In this document: positions 18,485 to 27,666 of the stretch, one piece after another
Position numbering within the stretch: the first letter of the stretch is position 1
How the letters are laid out: every line of letters begins with the position of its first letter
DNA from: Planctomycetaceae bacterium
GTDB taxonomy: Bacteria > Planctomycetota > Planctomycetia > Pirellulales > Thermoguttaceae
DNA length: 64,000 nucleotides
Assembly (NCBI GenBank): GCA_012719125.1
Contig: JAAYAY010000269.1
Span: forward strand, 1-64,000
Reading direction: 5' to 3'
Made by a program: the position numbers and the translations under genes
Notes under the pieces: generated by a model
Told to the model about the DNA's origin: nothing
Databases searched by the model: none
The model's input: the letters and a program-made list of their open reading frames with translations, nothing else

Positions 18485-21400
18485 ATGCAACTCGACCTAC
18501 TGCGAAGCTACCTCGACGATTTCAAACAGGCCGAGGCGTGGCTGCGGAGCTTGAAGTTGGAAAATCCCAAGCGGGCCCATGGGAACCTCGTGCGGATGGC
18601 AACCGGCGGGATCACGCTCGACCTGCTGGCTGCCATTTGCGGGCAGTTGCAGGTGCGTCTGCCGCTCTGTGCCGATCCCGACATGGCCCTCAACAACCTC
18701 GATCGGTTTGTCAGTGCGGCGAGAAACCCCCTCTCGTTAGGTGCGTTGTTCGAACGCGACCCTGAGTCCCTCGCTACGCTGCTCCAGATCCTTTCGACCA
18801 GCCAGCATCTGGCCGACTACCTGGCCGCCGACCCCGAGGCTTACGACCTGCTTCGCCTGACCGAGGGAGAAGCGGTGGCTCGCGACCGTCTGGTCGACGA
18901 TCTGGTGAGCGAAGTCGAAGCCCTCGATCACGAACGGTCGGTGCTCCGTGCGTTGCGGCGTTTCAAGCGCCGCGAGACGCTGCGGATCGCCTACGGCGAC
19001 ATCATTCGCGAGCAGCCCCTGCGAACGGTGACGACCCAGATCTCCTTCCTGGCGGACGCCATCCTCGAAGCAGCGCTTCGGGCGGCGTGGCAGAAGACGG
19101 CGGACCGTCGCGGAACGCCTCAAGGCGTCAACGGAGAGCCCGCCAGGTTTGTGGTCCTTGCTCTGGGAAAACTGGGCGGAACCGAACTGAACTACTCCAG
19201 CGACATCGACCTGATGTTCCTCTACGATGTGGACGGACGGACGGTCGGCAAACGAACTTTCAGCAACCAGGAGTTCTTCGAGCAACTGGCACGCGAGTTG
19301 GTCCGCATGCTCACCGACGCCTCGGAGATGGGGGCCGCCTATCGGGTCGACCTGCGATTGCGGCCCGAGGGCGACCACGGCCCGGCGTGCATCAGCGTGG
19401 AAAACGCCTTGCGCTATTACGACCTGCGCGGCAGAACATGGGAACGCCAGGCATTCATCAAGGCCAGGCCCGTGGCGGGCGACTTGGCGCTGGGCCAGGA
19501 GTTCCTCGGCCGGATGCGGCCCTGGATCTATCGCCGCTATCTCAGCACGGCCGACATCAACGGCATCCGGGCCCTCAAACGGCGGATCGAACGCCGCGCT
19601 CAATGCGAGGGAGCCGGCGCACGCGACCTGAAATGCGGCCACGGCGGGATTCGCGACATCGAGTTCGTCATCCAGTTCCTCCAACTCCTCAATGGAGCCG
19701 ACGCGCCCAAGATCCGCACGGGCAACACCCTCGAAGCGATTTCACGCCTGACCGAAATGGGCTGCCTCACCGACCAGGAAGGCTCGCTGCTGGCCGAGAA
19801 CTACGCCTTCCTGCGGAAGATCGAGCATCGCCTGCAGATTATGTTCGACTTGCAGACCCACATGGCGCCGACCGATCCCGACGAAGTCCGCAAGCTGGCC
19901 CTGAGAACGGGTTACGTCGATCACCAGTCGCGCCCCGCACGCGACGCTTTTGAGGCCGACTACGCCGATTGCACGCAGGTGAATCGGCGGATCCTCGACC
20001 ATCTGCTCCACGACGCCTTCGGCGACGACGCCGAAACGGCGGCGGAAGTCGACCTGGTGCTGGACCCCGATCCGCCGGCGGAGCGGATTACTGAAGTGCT
20101 CGGCAAGTACCCATTCATCGATATTCCCCAGGCCTACCGCAATCTGATGGCACTGGCCGAGGAGAAGATCCGCTTCCTGTCGACGCGGAGATGCCGCCAT
20201 TTTCTGGCGGCCATCGCTCCGGAACTGCTGGCCGCGATCGCGACCACGCCGGACCCCGATTCGACCCTGGTCAACCTCGACAAGGTGGGCGACTCGCTGG
20301 GCGGGAAGGCGGTTCTCTGGGAACTGTTCAGTTTCAATCCGCCGTCACTCCACCTCTATGTGCGGCTCTGCGCCTACGCTCCCTATCTCTGCGGAATCCT
20401 GACCAGCAACCCGGGAATGATCGACGGCCTGATGGACAGTCTCGTCCTGGACCGTCTGCCCACGCGCCCGTCTCTGCGCGAGATGATCGCCAGCCTGACC
20501 CATCGGGCAGAGGACATCGATCCCATTCTGCACAGCTTCAAGAACGATCAGCAGCTTCGCGTGGGGGTCCGCGACGTGCTGGGCAAGGAAGACATCTCGG
20601 CCATCACCGGCACGCTTTCCGACATCGCCGAAGTGTGCCTCGAACAGATCGCCGCTCGAGAATACGAGAAGCTGGCGACCAAGTTCGGCCGGCCGACCGT
20701 CGAATCGGGTGAGCGGCAGGGCGAGATCTGCGAGATGGCTATCCTGGCCATGGGCAAGTTCGGCGGCCGGGAGATGAACTATCACAGCGACCTGGATATC
20801 GTGTTCCTCTATGAAGCCGAAGGCCAGACGAAACACTCCGAATATGGCGGCCGCAAGGAGACCACGACCAACCAGCATTTCTTCGGCGAACTGGGGCAGC
20901 GGATCATCAAGACCACCAGCCACTTGAGTGCCTATGGCCGGCTCTACGAAGTCGACGCACGCCTCCGCCCCACGGGCCGCAGCGGCATTCTGGCCACCTC
21001 TCTGGCCGAGTTTTCCCGGTATTTCGCCGAGGGCAACGGCCAGCTCTGGGAGCGCCAGGCATTGTGCAAAGGCCGGGTCGTCTGTGCCTCGGAGCAGATG
21101 GAGGCCAAGACGGCCGCGGCGGTGGCCCGGGCGGCATTCGATCATCCCTGGTCGGCGGCTGATGCCGAAGGGATCCGGCAGATGCGGCGGCGCATGCAGG
21201 GGACCGCCGAGGGCGCCAACCTGAAACGGGGCCCCGGCGGGATCGTCGACATCGAGTTCCTCGTGCAAATGTTGCAGCTCAAGCACGGGCGCCGGTTGGA
21301 GACGGTTCGGACGCCCAACACCCTGCGAGCCCTGCGAGCCCTCCGCAAGGCCGGATTGCTCGCCGACGACGATGCCCGCTTCCTGACCGATAGCTACCGC

Positions 21401-21601
21401 TTCCTGCGGATCCTGGAAGGCCGCTTGAGGCTGATGAACCTGACCGACCAGAACAAGCTGCCCGACGACCCGACCGAGCTGACGAAGCTCTCGCACCTGC
21501 TCCGCTGGCCGAGCGGCGGGGCGCTGCTGGTCGACTTCGAGCGCTATCTGGCCGAAACGCGGAAGTGCTTCGATCGGCTGTTTGACGCCGAAGCCCGGTA
21601 G
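18485..21601 (+). CDS. glnE: glutamine synthetase adenylyltransferase/deadenylyltransferase (GlnE)
   Basis: This 1038-residue protein has two nucleotidyltransferase halves. The first catalytic motif reads LGKLGGTELNYSSDIDLMF and the second MGKFGGREMNYHSDLDIVF, each with the G-S-D-x-D metal-binding pair. Each half is followed by its GlnD_UR_UTase-like helical segment (KCGHGGIRDIEF and KRGPGGIVDIEF). GlnE adenylylates and deadenylylates glutamine synthetase in response to PII and glutamine. It is somewhat longer than the E. coli enzyme. A PII gene lies about 2 kb downstream on the other strand. The start at 18485 (MQLDLLRSYL) follows a GGGATACCC stretch and is plausible. Confidence 0.95.
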   Translation: MQLDLLRSYLDDFKQAEAWLRSLKLENPKRAHGNLVRMATGGITLDLLAAICGQLQVRLPLCADPDMALNNLDRFVSAARNPLSLGALFERDPESLATLLQILSTSQHLADYLAADPEAYDLLRLTEGEAVARDRLVDDLVSEVEALDHERSVLRALRRFKRRETLRIAYGDIIREQPLRTVTTQISFLADAILEAALRAAWQKTADRRGTPQGVNGEPARFVVLALGKLGGTELNYSSDIDLMFLYDVDGRTVGKRTFSNQEFFEQLARELVRMLTDASEMGAAYRVDLRLRPEGDHGPACISVENALRYYDLRGRTWERQAFIKARPVAGDLALGQEFLGRMRPWIYRRYLSTADINGIRALKRRIERRAQCEGAGARDLKCGHGGIRDIEFVIQFLQLLNGADAPKIRTGNTLEAISRLTEMGCLTDQEGSLLAENYAFLRKIEHRLQIMFDLQTHMAPTDPDEVRKLALRTGYVDHQSRPARDAFEADYADCTQVNRRILDHLLHDAFGDDAETAAEVDLVLDPDPPAERITEVLGKYPFIDIPQAYRNLMALAEEKIRFLSTRRCRHFLAAIAPELLAAIATTPDPDSTLVNLDKVGDSLGGKAVLWELFSFNPPSLHLYVRLCAYAPYLCGILTSNPGMIDGLMDSLVLDRLPTRPSLREMIASLTHRAEDIDPILHSFKNDQQLRVGVRDVLGKEDISAITGTLSDIAEVCLEQIAAREYEKLATKFGRPTVESGERQGEICEMAILAMGKFGGREMNYHSDLDIVFLYEAEGQTKHSEYGGRKETTTNQHFFGELGQRIIKTTSHLSAYGRLYEVDARLRPTGRSGILATSLAEFSRYFAEGNGQLWERQALCKGRVVCASEQMEAKTAAAVARAAFDHPWSAADAEGIRQMRRRMQGTAEGANLKRGPGGIVDIEFLVQMLQLKHGRRLETVRTPNTLRALRALRKAGLLADDDARFLTDSYRFLRILEGRLRLMNLTDQNKLPDDPTELTKLSHLLRWPSGGALLVDFERYLAETRKCFDRLFDAEAR

Positions 21602-21609
21602 GCACCCCA

Positions 21610-22587
21610 ATGGCCGACGTGCCGTTGAAATACGAATACCGCATCCCACGAGCGTTGGGCTATCTCAACGCGGGCGGTTCGCTGTACCTCGCCGGTCTTG
21701 CGATCGGTTGGGCTCTATCAGAACCCTACGGCTTCTATCGCTGGGAATGGGTCTCCCAAGCCACAGGCGTTCTCCTCTTCGGATGTGGCTCCTTCTGGCT
21801 CGCCCGACGGTCCCTCTATCTCTTGTCGGCGAACAGGCGAGAGCCTCGCTACGTGGAACTGACCGGCGACACACTCAAGGTACCGGAGATCCATATTCTC
21901 GGACGCATCACCGAGGTTCTTGTGCCGCTGGACCAGGTCACCAGGATGCGCTGCCGGCGAATCGGCGATTCGGAGTCGCTTCACCTTTGGTACGCGAAGA
22001 CGTCGACGGGAATCGCCGGCGAATGCCTGGCCCGCCCCCAAGAATTCAAGACGTTGCGGACGGCTCTGACCGAACGGCTGCAAACCCGGGGCGTGCCGAT
22101 CGAGGAGCGGGAGTTCCGTTTCAGCCGGCCCCAGTTCTCGCTGCGGTTCTTGTTCCTGGTCACAACGGCCGTCGCCCTGGTGTTCGGCTTGCTGGCCTAC
22201 GCGGGCGCGCCGCTTGGTTTCGAAGGATCTGTGTTCCTCCTGCTCTTGATTTCGTTCGAGATCACAGTGATTACTGCACTCACCTCTGGACGCTGGTGGA
22301 TGAAGGCGCTCGCGGTTGGGTTCATTGCGGGATTCATCTTGGAAGTCTGCGTTGTGTACCACGTCATGGACTCTGCGACAAACGGCATGGCGCTGCCGGG
22401 CGGCGGCCCGCTGGTTTATCCAATCACGTCCTTACTCTGGCAGGACGTGCTCCCGGATCATGGACTCTTGGCAATGTTGGCCGGGCCGGCGCTTTCCGGC
22501 CTGTTGTTCGGCCTTCTGACTCTCGGTGTAGTTGCCGTGGTGAAGAGGCAACTGCGCAAGCGCAAAGCAGCCCGAGCGGGCGGCTAA
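21610..22587 (+). CDS. uncharacterised membrane protein, tandem paralogue 1
   Basis: The 325-residue protein begins MADVPLKYEYRIPRALGYL. It has two membrane helices near the N-terminus (about 20-65), a soluble beta-rich segment (about 75-165) that could be a bacterial PH-like domain, and then a group of membrane helices from PQFSLRFLFLVTTAVALVFG (about 177-196) to the end. The QFSLRFL motif is a recurring feature of planctomycete membrane proteins. It starts 8 nt after glnE and is clearly related to the next gene. I recognise no function. Confidence 0.75.
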   Translation: MADVPLKYEYRIPRALGYLNAGGSLYLAGLAIGWALSEPYGFYRWEWVSQATGVLLFGCGSFWLARRSLYLLSANRREPRYVELTGDTLKVPEIHILGRITEVLVPLDQVTRMRCRRIGDSESLHLWYAKTSTGIAGECLARPQEFKTLRTALTERLQTRGVPIEEREFRFSRPQFSLRFLFLVTTAVALVFGLLAYAGAPLGFEGSVFLLLLISFEITVITALTSGRWWMKALAVGFIAGFILEVCVVYHVMDSATNGMALPGGGPLVYPITSLLWQDVLPDHGLLAMLAGPALSGLLFGLLTLGVVAVVKRQLRKRKAARAGG

Positions 22588-22611
22588 CCACGAGGCCGGT
22601 GGGGAAGAAGC

Positions 22612-23574
22612 ATGAGCGACGAACGTCTGAGATTTGAATATCGAATCCCGCGAGCGGACGGCTTCTTCTTCGCGGGCGGTTCTGTATTCGCAGTGGTATT
22701 GGCACTTCGGATGGTGGCGTCACACCCACCCAACTTCGGCCGCGGGGAAGGGCTTCTGGATCTTGCCTTTGCGCTGTTGATCGCTGCAGCAGCCGTCGTG
22801 ATGGCCCTGTATTCCCTTGTCGTTCTGATGACAAGCATGCGAAGACCAACCTGCGTGGAGTTGACGGAAAACTCCCTCGAGGTACCTGAGCTTTTCAGCG
22901 TGGGACGGATCACCAAGATGTCCGTTCCGCTCGATCACGTCACCAAGATACGCGTCTCGCGGATCGGCGCCCTTGAGTCTCTCGTCGTTTGGTGTGGACC
23001 AAGGCGAACGGGTATTTCCAGCCGCTTTTTTGCCTGCCCGAAAGAATTCGCGGCAATGCGAGCCGCCCTGATCGAGAGAGCGGAAGCTCGGGGAGTGCCG
23101 ATCGAGCGACGGGTGTTTGTACCCGATCGCCTCCAGTTCTCGCTTCGCTTCCTGATCATGCTGACCACGTTGGCTTCTGCATTGCTTGGACTGTTGGCCT
23201 ATGCAGGGCTCTTGCGCTGGCAGTTCGCAGCGGTAGCCACCGTCTGGGGCATCGCGGGTGTCGGCATTGTCCTGTTCTTCTTGGGGCCTCAATCGATGCG
23301 TGTCTTCTCGGCAGGAGTGGTTCTTGGAATGTACGTGGAAACACTCGCGTTGATTGTGATCGGGCCAAGCGGATTCCTTCCTGCAACAGCCACCAGCGGA
23401 ACCCGGCTAATTTACCCTTTCACCTTCCTGTTGACCGGTTCGCCGGTCAACTTCAATCCTTCGCACATGCTTCTGGCAACCTCGGGTGGCACGCTCCTCT
23501 CGGGATTCGCATTTGGCGGACTGGCAGTGGCCGTGGCGGCACTGATGAAGAGGCGGGGGCGGACGCAGAAGTAG
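22612..23574 (+). CDS. uncharacterised membrane protein, tandem paralogue 2
   Basis: The 320-residue protein begins MSDERLRFEYRIPRADGFFF and follows the same plan as its upstream neighbour: two N-terminal helices, a soluble segment with VELTENSLEVPELFSVGRIT (compare VELTGDTLKVPEIHILGRIT in the neighbour), the RGVPIE turn, LQFSLRFL and a C-terminal helix bundle. The two genes are 24 nt apart and arose by tandem duplication. Divergence is high outside the core motifs. Function is unknown. Confidence 0.75.
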   Translation: MSDERLRFEYRIPRADGFFFAGGSVFAVVLALRMVASHPPNFGRGEGLLDLAFALLIAAAAVVMALYSLVVLMTSMRRPTCVELTENSLEVPELFSVGRITKMSVPLDHVTKIRVSRIGALESLVVWCGPRRTGISSRFFACPKEFAAMRAALIERAEARGVPIERRVFVPDRLQFSLRFLIMLTTLASALLGLLAYAGLLRWQFAAVATVWGIAGVGIVLFFLGPQSMRVFSAGVVLGMYVETLALIVIGPSGFLPATATSGTRLIYPFTFLLTGSPVNFNPSHMLLATSGGTLLSGFAFGGLAVAVAALMKRRGRTQK

Positions 23575-23614
23575 CAGGTCTTGCCAGAGCAGAGCATGCC
23601 AGCAGCGATCACAG

Positions 23615-23693
23615 CCGTTGGAGTTCAGGCTTTAGCTTGCTGACTCGTCTGAGATCTCCCACTCATGGCAGGCTAAAGCCTGAACTCCAACGG
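23615..23693. repeat. dispersed palindromic repeat (GGAGTTCAGGCTTTAGC family), copy 1
   Basis: Arms 23615-23640 and 23668-23693 are complementary over 26 bp with one mismatch. The loop (GCTGAC then CACTCATGGCAGG) is similar to that of the copies at 62300-62422, showing a dispersed repeat family. It lies between the convergent membrane-protein and PII genes. Confidence 0.8.
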
Positions 23694-23718
23694 GCCACTC
23701 CAACGAAAGAGTTCTTCC

Positions 23719-24066
23719 CTACACTCGCTTCCCCGCCGCCCGGCCGTTGATGTCGATCTCCTGCCCGCCGAAAGGTTGGGCCGGCAGAACGAAGATCTTG
23801 CCGTCGCCCATGCGGCCCGTACGCGATACGTCGACGATCGCGCGAACGACTTCATCCACCCGGAGATCGTCGACCCAGACGGTGATCTCCACCTTGGGCA
23901 AGAACGCCATCGAATACTCGCTCCCCTTGTACTCGTCCAGGTAGGACTTCTGCCGCCCGTAGCCCTTCACCTCCGAGACGCAACAGGCCTCGAGCGGTGC
24001 GTGCTTGAGTTCTTCCAGCACCTTCTCGACGAGATACGGCTTGACGATGGCGATGATCTGTTTCAC
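23719..24066 (-). CDS. glnB: nitrogen regulatory protein P-II
   Basis: This 115-residue PII-family protein starts MKQIIAIVKPYLVEKVLEEL. The T-loop keeps the shape YGRQKSYLDEYKGSEYSMAFLPK with the tyrosine equivalent to uridylylated Tyr51, and the B-loop reads TGRMGDGKIFVLP. PII binds ATP/ADP and 2-oxoglutarate and controls GlnE, NtrB or AmtB. Proximity to glnE supports a nitrogen-signalling role. No amtB or glnA is adjacent, so GlnB versus GlnK is not settled; the T-loop (GRQKSYLDEY) departs from the E. coli sequence. Confidence 0.93.
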   Translation of the reverse strand: MKQIIAIVKPYLVEKVLEELKHAPLEACCVSEVKGYGRQKSYLDEYKGSEYSMAFLPKVEITVWVDDLRVDEVVRAIVDVSRTGRMGDGKIFVLPAQPFGGQEIDINGRAAGKRV

Positions 24067-24176
24067 GGCGGGAGGTTCGAGAGGACCAGTCTTGCGGGGT
24101 CTCCACGGCTCACTCTATCCCAAACGGGTGGGGTTGGGAAGGTCGGGCACGCGGCCCACAAAGGAATCCCCACACC

Positions 24177-24222
24177 AGCCCGAATCGCAAGTGAGGAGAC
24201 CAACCCGAATCGCAGGCGAGCA
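24177..24222. repeat. tandem CCCGAATCGCA repeat, two units
   Basis: Two 21-nt units with a 25-nt period (24177-24197 and 24202-24222) share CCCGAATCGCA followed by GTGAG or GCGAG. A related GTGCGAAGCGCAAGCGAGG stretch lies upstream of the BASS transporter gene near 46297. It is a dispersed repeat in the non-coding region between the PII and murJ genes. Confidence 0.6.
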
Positions 24223-24298
24223 GAGAAAGCCCCCCATCCCGCGGTCACTCTCGCTTCTCGAACTCGCTCTCGTGCAACTGGAAGCAGACACACGTGTT

Positions 24299-24498
24299 CC
24301 CGCCCCGAAGGGGCATCAACATACCAGCCCACGGCAACGCCCTGGGTGGGGATTGCACGGGACTACCTTGCCCTGAAAGGGCTGAACAATCCGGTCGCGG
24401 CGCCACCATGTACCGCCCCTTCAGGGCTCATGTCATCCTTCGACCACCTTTCCCGGGGCGATGCCCCGGGCTGATATGTCACTGCCCCTTCAGGGCGG
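24299..24498. repeat. composite GCCCTGAAGGGGC repeat cluster overlapping the 3' end of murJ
   Basis: Several short palindromes are clustered here: GCCCCGAAGGGGC near 24302, GCCCTGAAAGGGC at 24370-24382, CGCCCCTTCAGGGC near 24414, CCCGGGGC/GCCCCGGG at 24452-24470 and GCCCCTTCAGGGC near 24484. The same core flanks each subunit, giving a block of about 200 bp. The last copy encodes the terminal residues and stop codon of murJ. ORFs running through the block are repeat-derived and not genes. Confidence 0.8.
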
Positions 24499-26107
24499 AA
24501 GAACGACTCAACAACAGACTCAACTCCGGGGCGCGGAGCATCCGGGCGGTTGCCAGAAACGCGATCACTGCAACCCCGAATGGCACGAGCACGCCGAGCA
24601 GGCTGGCAACGAGCCCCGACCCGGGCGGCAAGAGCCACGCCGATCCGTAGCATCCGGCGGCCATTGCGGAGGTCGCGACCAGCGTCCTCAAGACAGTGGC
24701 CGTCATCGCCCGCCATCTGATCGGCAGGTTTTGCCGGGAAAAGACGACGGCCAGAATGGCCACCTGAAGACTCGCGCCGATGGAGGTCGCCACCGCCAGA
24801 CCCGCCTCGGCCAGGGGCCAGATGAGGGCCAGATTCAGGCAGAAGTTCACGGCAACGACCGTCACTCCCACCCGGACCGGCGTAAGCCGGTCCCCGAGGG
24901 CGTAGTACCCGCGAACCAGGACGGGCAGGGCGCAGTAGGCCCAGACGCCGAGGGCGTAGCTCCAAATCACGCGAGCTGTGCGAACGGTGTCTTCGGAAGT
25001 GAACTCGCGGCGCTCGTAAAGCAGCCTGGCCAGCGGCTCGGCAAGCATCACTAATCCGACCCCGGCGGGGATCCCCAAGAACAGCACCAGCCGGAGCCCC
25101 AGGGTCAAGTCTTCGCTCAGGCTCGCGTGGTCGTTCCGTGCGGCATGCCGGCTGAGCAGAGGGAAGATGGCCGTCGCCACGGCAATCCCCAGGATTCCCA
25201 ACGGGAACTGGTAGAGCCGCTCTCCGTAGTAGAGGGCGGCCACGGCCCCCTGCTCCATCGGATAGGAAACCCCTCCCAACCAGCCGATCGTGGTTTTGGC
25301 CGCGTCGGGAGCCGCCAGGAGCCAGGCGATCACGCTGTCCATCAGCGTGTTGATCTGCGTGACCATCAGGCCCAGCACCATTGGGCCCATCGCCCGTGCG
25401 ATCTGGCGGAGTTCGTGCTGCACAGCTTCAGGGTTGTAGTCGAATTGGAAGCCGTTCCGGCGGAGGGCCGGTATCTGGACCGAGAACTGAACGACTCCTG
25501 CCGCGACAATCGCGACTGCCATGACCTGGGCCTGCACTACCTTGTCGGAGGAATACCAGGGAGCCACAAACACAGCCGCGGCAAGCCAGACGAGGTTGAG
25601 GATCGTGGGGATCGAGGCCGGCAACGCGAACCGTCCCAGGGCGTGCAGCGTGGCCGCGGCCTGGGCCGCCAGGCAGATGAAGAGGGCATAGGGCAGCATG
25701 ATTGCTGCCAGGACGGTGAAACGTTGGATCTCGGGATCGCCGTTTCCCGCCAACGCCACGGCCCCAAGGACGACCTCACCCGCCGCCACCAGGGCAGTCA
25801 GCCCGACGGCAAGACGCAGAAGCACCGCAGAGACCAGCTTCCAGGCCTCGGCCCGGTCGCGTTCCAGGGCAGCAGAGAGGACCGGGAGGTAGCTGGCCGC
25901 CAGCACCCCCTCCCCGAACAGCCGGCGAAACAGGTTGGGAATGCGAAAGGCAAGGACGAAGGCGTCCATGACGCCGCCCCCCGAAAGACCGAACAGGGCG
26001 GCCGTGGCCGCGTCGCGCAGCATTCCCAGAACGCGGCTGACCAGAGTGCCGAAGGCGGTCACTCGCGACCCCGAAATCAGACGATGTTGTTCCCCTCGGC
26101 GATGCAT
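24479..26107 (-). CDS. murJ: lipid II flippase MurJ
   Basis: The 542-residue protein has about 14 membrane helices and MOP-superfamily MurJ features: TLVSRVLGMLRD near the N-terminus, AFRIPNLFRRLFGEGVLAASYLPV, and the conserved YQFPLGILGIAVATAIFPLLSRH in helix 8/9. MurJ flips lipid II for cell-wall synthesis across the inner membrane. The final residues SSALKGQ and the stop codon lie inside a dispersed GCCCTGAAGGGGC repeat, so the native C-terminus was probably replaced by repeat sequence. The start at 26107 (MHRRGEQHRL) puts the first conserved helix about 15 residues in, as expected. Confidence 0.92.
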   Translation of the reverse strand: MHRRGEQHRLISGSRVTAFGTLVSRVLGMLRDAATAALFGLSGGGVMDAFVLAFRIPNLFRRLFGEGVLAASYLPVLSAALERDRAEAWKLVSAVLLRLAVGLTALVAAGEVVLGAVALAGNGDPEIQRFTVLAAIMLPYALFICLAAQAAATLHALGRFALPASIPTILNLVWLAAAVFVAPWYSSDKVVQAQVMAVAIVAAGVVQFSVQIPALRRNGFQFDYNPEAVQHELRQIARAMGPMVLGLMVTQINTLMDSVIAWLLAAPDAAKTTIGWLGGVSYPMEQGAVAALYYGERLYQFPLGILGIAVATAIFPLLSRHAARNDHASLSEDLTLGLRLVLFLGIPAGVGLVMLAEPLARLLYERREFTSEDTVRTARVIWSYALGVWAYCALPVLVRGYYALGDRLTPVRVGVTVVAVNFCLNLALIWPLAEAGLAVATSIGASLQVAILAVVFSRQNLPIRWRAMTATVLRTLVATSAMAAGCYGSAWLLPPGSGLVASLLGVLVPFGVAVIAFLATARMLRAPELSLLLSRSSALKGQ

Positions 26108-26259
26108 GGTCGAAATCGTAACGGCCCCTTTAATTGTGGGGAAGGGGAAACTGCGCTAGCCTGAGAGCTTGTTGACTCAAGACTCAGTCATCCTCGCTCC
26201 GATTAGTCCACCTGGGCTCCGAATTCTCTCCCTTTTTCCAACACCGACGGCAACCGGCT

Positions 26260-26523
26260 ATGGCAAAACACTCCGCCTATCAGCAGCGGGCGATCAAGAA
26301 CTACTACGACAACAAAGACGCGATCATGCTCCAACGATTGGGGGAGTTGGTGACCGATCTCTACCTGGCCGAGGGGAAGAAACGAGAAACCACCTGGAAA
26401 CGCGTGGAATCGGCCCTGCAGAACCTGGGCGTCAAACAGGAGCGGATCGACCACATCCACGCCGCAGATAATCCGACCCTTCTGGCCAATCTTCTCAAGG
26501 AACTAATGGCCAAAGAGGGGTGA
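26260..26523 (+). CDS. small uncharacterised protein, 87 residues
   Basis: The product begins MAKHSAYQQRAIKNYYDNKD and is hydrophilic and mostly helical, with no membrane segment or catalytic motif. Two Tyr pairs and basic stretches (EGKKRETTWKRVE) give it a nucleic-acid or protein-binding look. I believe similar short proteins are widespread in planctomycetes, but I cannot name a family. It is monocistronic, with murJ divergent on the left. The reading frame has codon usage like its neighbours. Confidence 0.75.
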   Translation: MAKHSAYQQRAIKNYYDNKDAIMLQRLGELVTDLYLAEGKKRETTWKRVESALQNLGVKQERIDHIHAADNPTLLANLLKELMAKEG

Positions 26524-26550
26524 TTTGTGGCCGAGTCTGGCCCGTTTTCG

Positions 26551-26656
26551 TAGCCGAGTCTGTCCCAGACTTGGGAATCAGTTGTTCTTCGTGAGCGGCT
26601 ATCGGCTTGGGACAGGCTGGACTACACGGGCTGTCAGCCTGGGACAGGCTGGGCTA
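26551..26656. repeat. GGGACAGGCTGG repeats forming an imperfect inverted repeat
   Basis: TAGCCGAGTCTGTCCCAG (26551-26568) pairs with CTGGGACAGGCTGGGCTA (26639-26656) with two mismatches. A further direct copy, TTGGGACAGGCTGGACTAC, lies near 26608. The element fills most of the gap upstream of thyX. Confidence 0.65.
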
Positions 26657-26760
26657 CCCGACAGGGACCCTCCTGGCCGGTCTTAGCAGGTTCGATAAAA
26701 TGGGGGGTGTGCTTCGCCATTGCCGAATTCGCCTGCCATTCTCTGGAGACTCAACCAAGC

Positions 26761-27666
26761 ATGACCACCCCCACGCCGCTCGGGAACGCCTCCACGGCCG
26801 CCGAACTCCGCTGGAAAAAGCTTCCCGTTCTGGACGACGGGTTCGTGTGCCTCGTCGACGTGATGGGCGACGATTCGTCGGTCGTCCAGGCGGCCCGGGT
26901 CAGCTACGGCGAGGGGACGCGGCGCGTTTCCGACGATCGCACGCTCATCCGCTACCTGATGCGCCACCGTCACACGACGCCACTAGAAATGGTCGAGGTC
27001 AAGCTCCTGGTCCGCGTGCCGATGGACTGCTGGCGCCAATGGATCAGGCACCGGACCGCCTCGGTCAACGAGTACAGCACCCGCTACTCGATCGCCATCG
27101 ACGCCAGCCAGGCGACCACTCCGGAAGACTGGCGGGTCCAGGCGATCTCGAATCGTCAGGGGAGCGACGGCCAGGTCGATCCGGCCTTGGGCGCTGAGTT
27201 GACGGCGAGTGAGACGGAGTTGCAGCGACTGGCGCGAGAGACCTATCAGCGGCGGCTCGAGCTGGGCGTGGCTCGCGAGCAAGCCCGCAAGGACCTGCCG
27301 CTCTCCACCTACACGGAAGCCTACTGGAAGATCGATCTCCACAATCTGCTCCATTTCCTCCACCTGCGGATGGACGAGCATGCCCAGTGGGAGATTCGGC
27401 AGTATGCCCGGACGATCGGCGAGCAGATCGTTCGTCCTTTGTTTCCCATCTGCTGGGAAGCCTTCCTCGACTACCGGGTCGAGTCGATGCAACTGAGCCG
27501 TCTGGACCGCGGCGTGATCGCCCGGTTGGCGGCGTCAGGGAAGCTGCCGGCCACCGAGGCCGACTTCCTTGCGGTGCAGGATCCCTCCTGGTCGGAGTTG
27601 AAACGCTGCCGCGAACGCGACGAGTGCCTGGAGAAGTTGGCCTTGCTCGGGTTGGTCGTCAGCTAA
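26761..27666 (+). CDS. thyX: flavin-dependent thymidylate synthase ThyX
   Basis: The 301-residue enzyme carries the diagnostic ThyX motif RHRTASVNEYSTR. It also has AREQARKDLPLSTYTEA and HNLLHFLHLRMDEHAQWEIR, which hold FAD- and dUMP-binding residues. It makes dTMP from dUMP using methylene-THF and FAD. ATG 26761 (MTTPTPLGNA) is preferred over an upstream in-frame start at 26707. At 301 residues it is longer than typical ThyX (about 220-250), partly through a central insert (PEDWRVQAISNRQGSDGQ). No thyA is seen in the window. Confidence 0.95.
   Translation: MTTPTPLGNASTAAELRWKKLPVLDDGFVCLVDVMGDDSSVVQAARVSYGEGTRRVSDDRTLIRYLMRHRHTTPLEMVEVKLLVRVPMDCWRQWIRHRTASVNEYSTRYSIAIDASQATTPEDWRVQAISNRQGSDGQVDPALGAELTASETELQRLARETYQRRLELGVAREQARKDLPLSTYTEAYWKIDLHNLLHFLHLRMDEHAQWEIRQYARTIGEQIVRPLFPICWEAFLDYRVESMQLSRLDRGVIARLAASGKLPATEADFLAVQDPSWSELKRCRERDECLEKLALLGLVVS

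Noticed and set aside
24363-24965. ORFs reading through the GCCCTGAAGGGGC repeats
   Set aside because: Their residues come from the palindromic repeat and the antisense of murJ; no family features.
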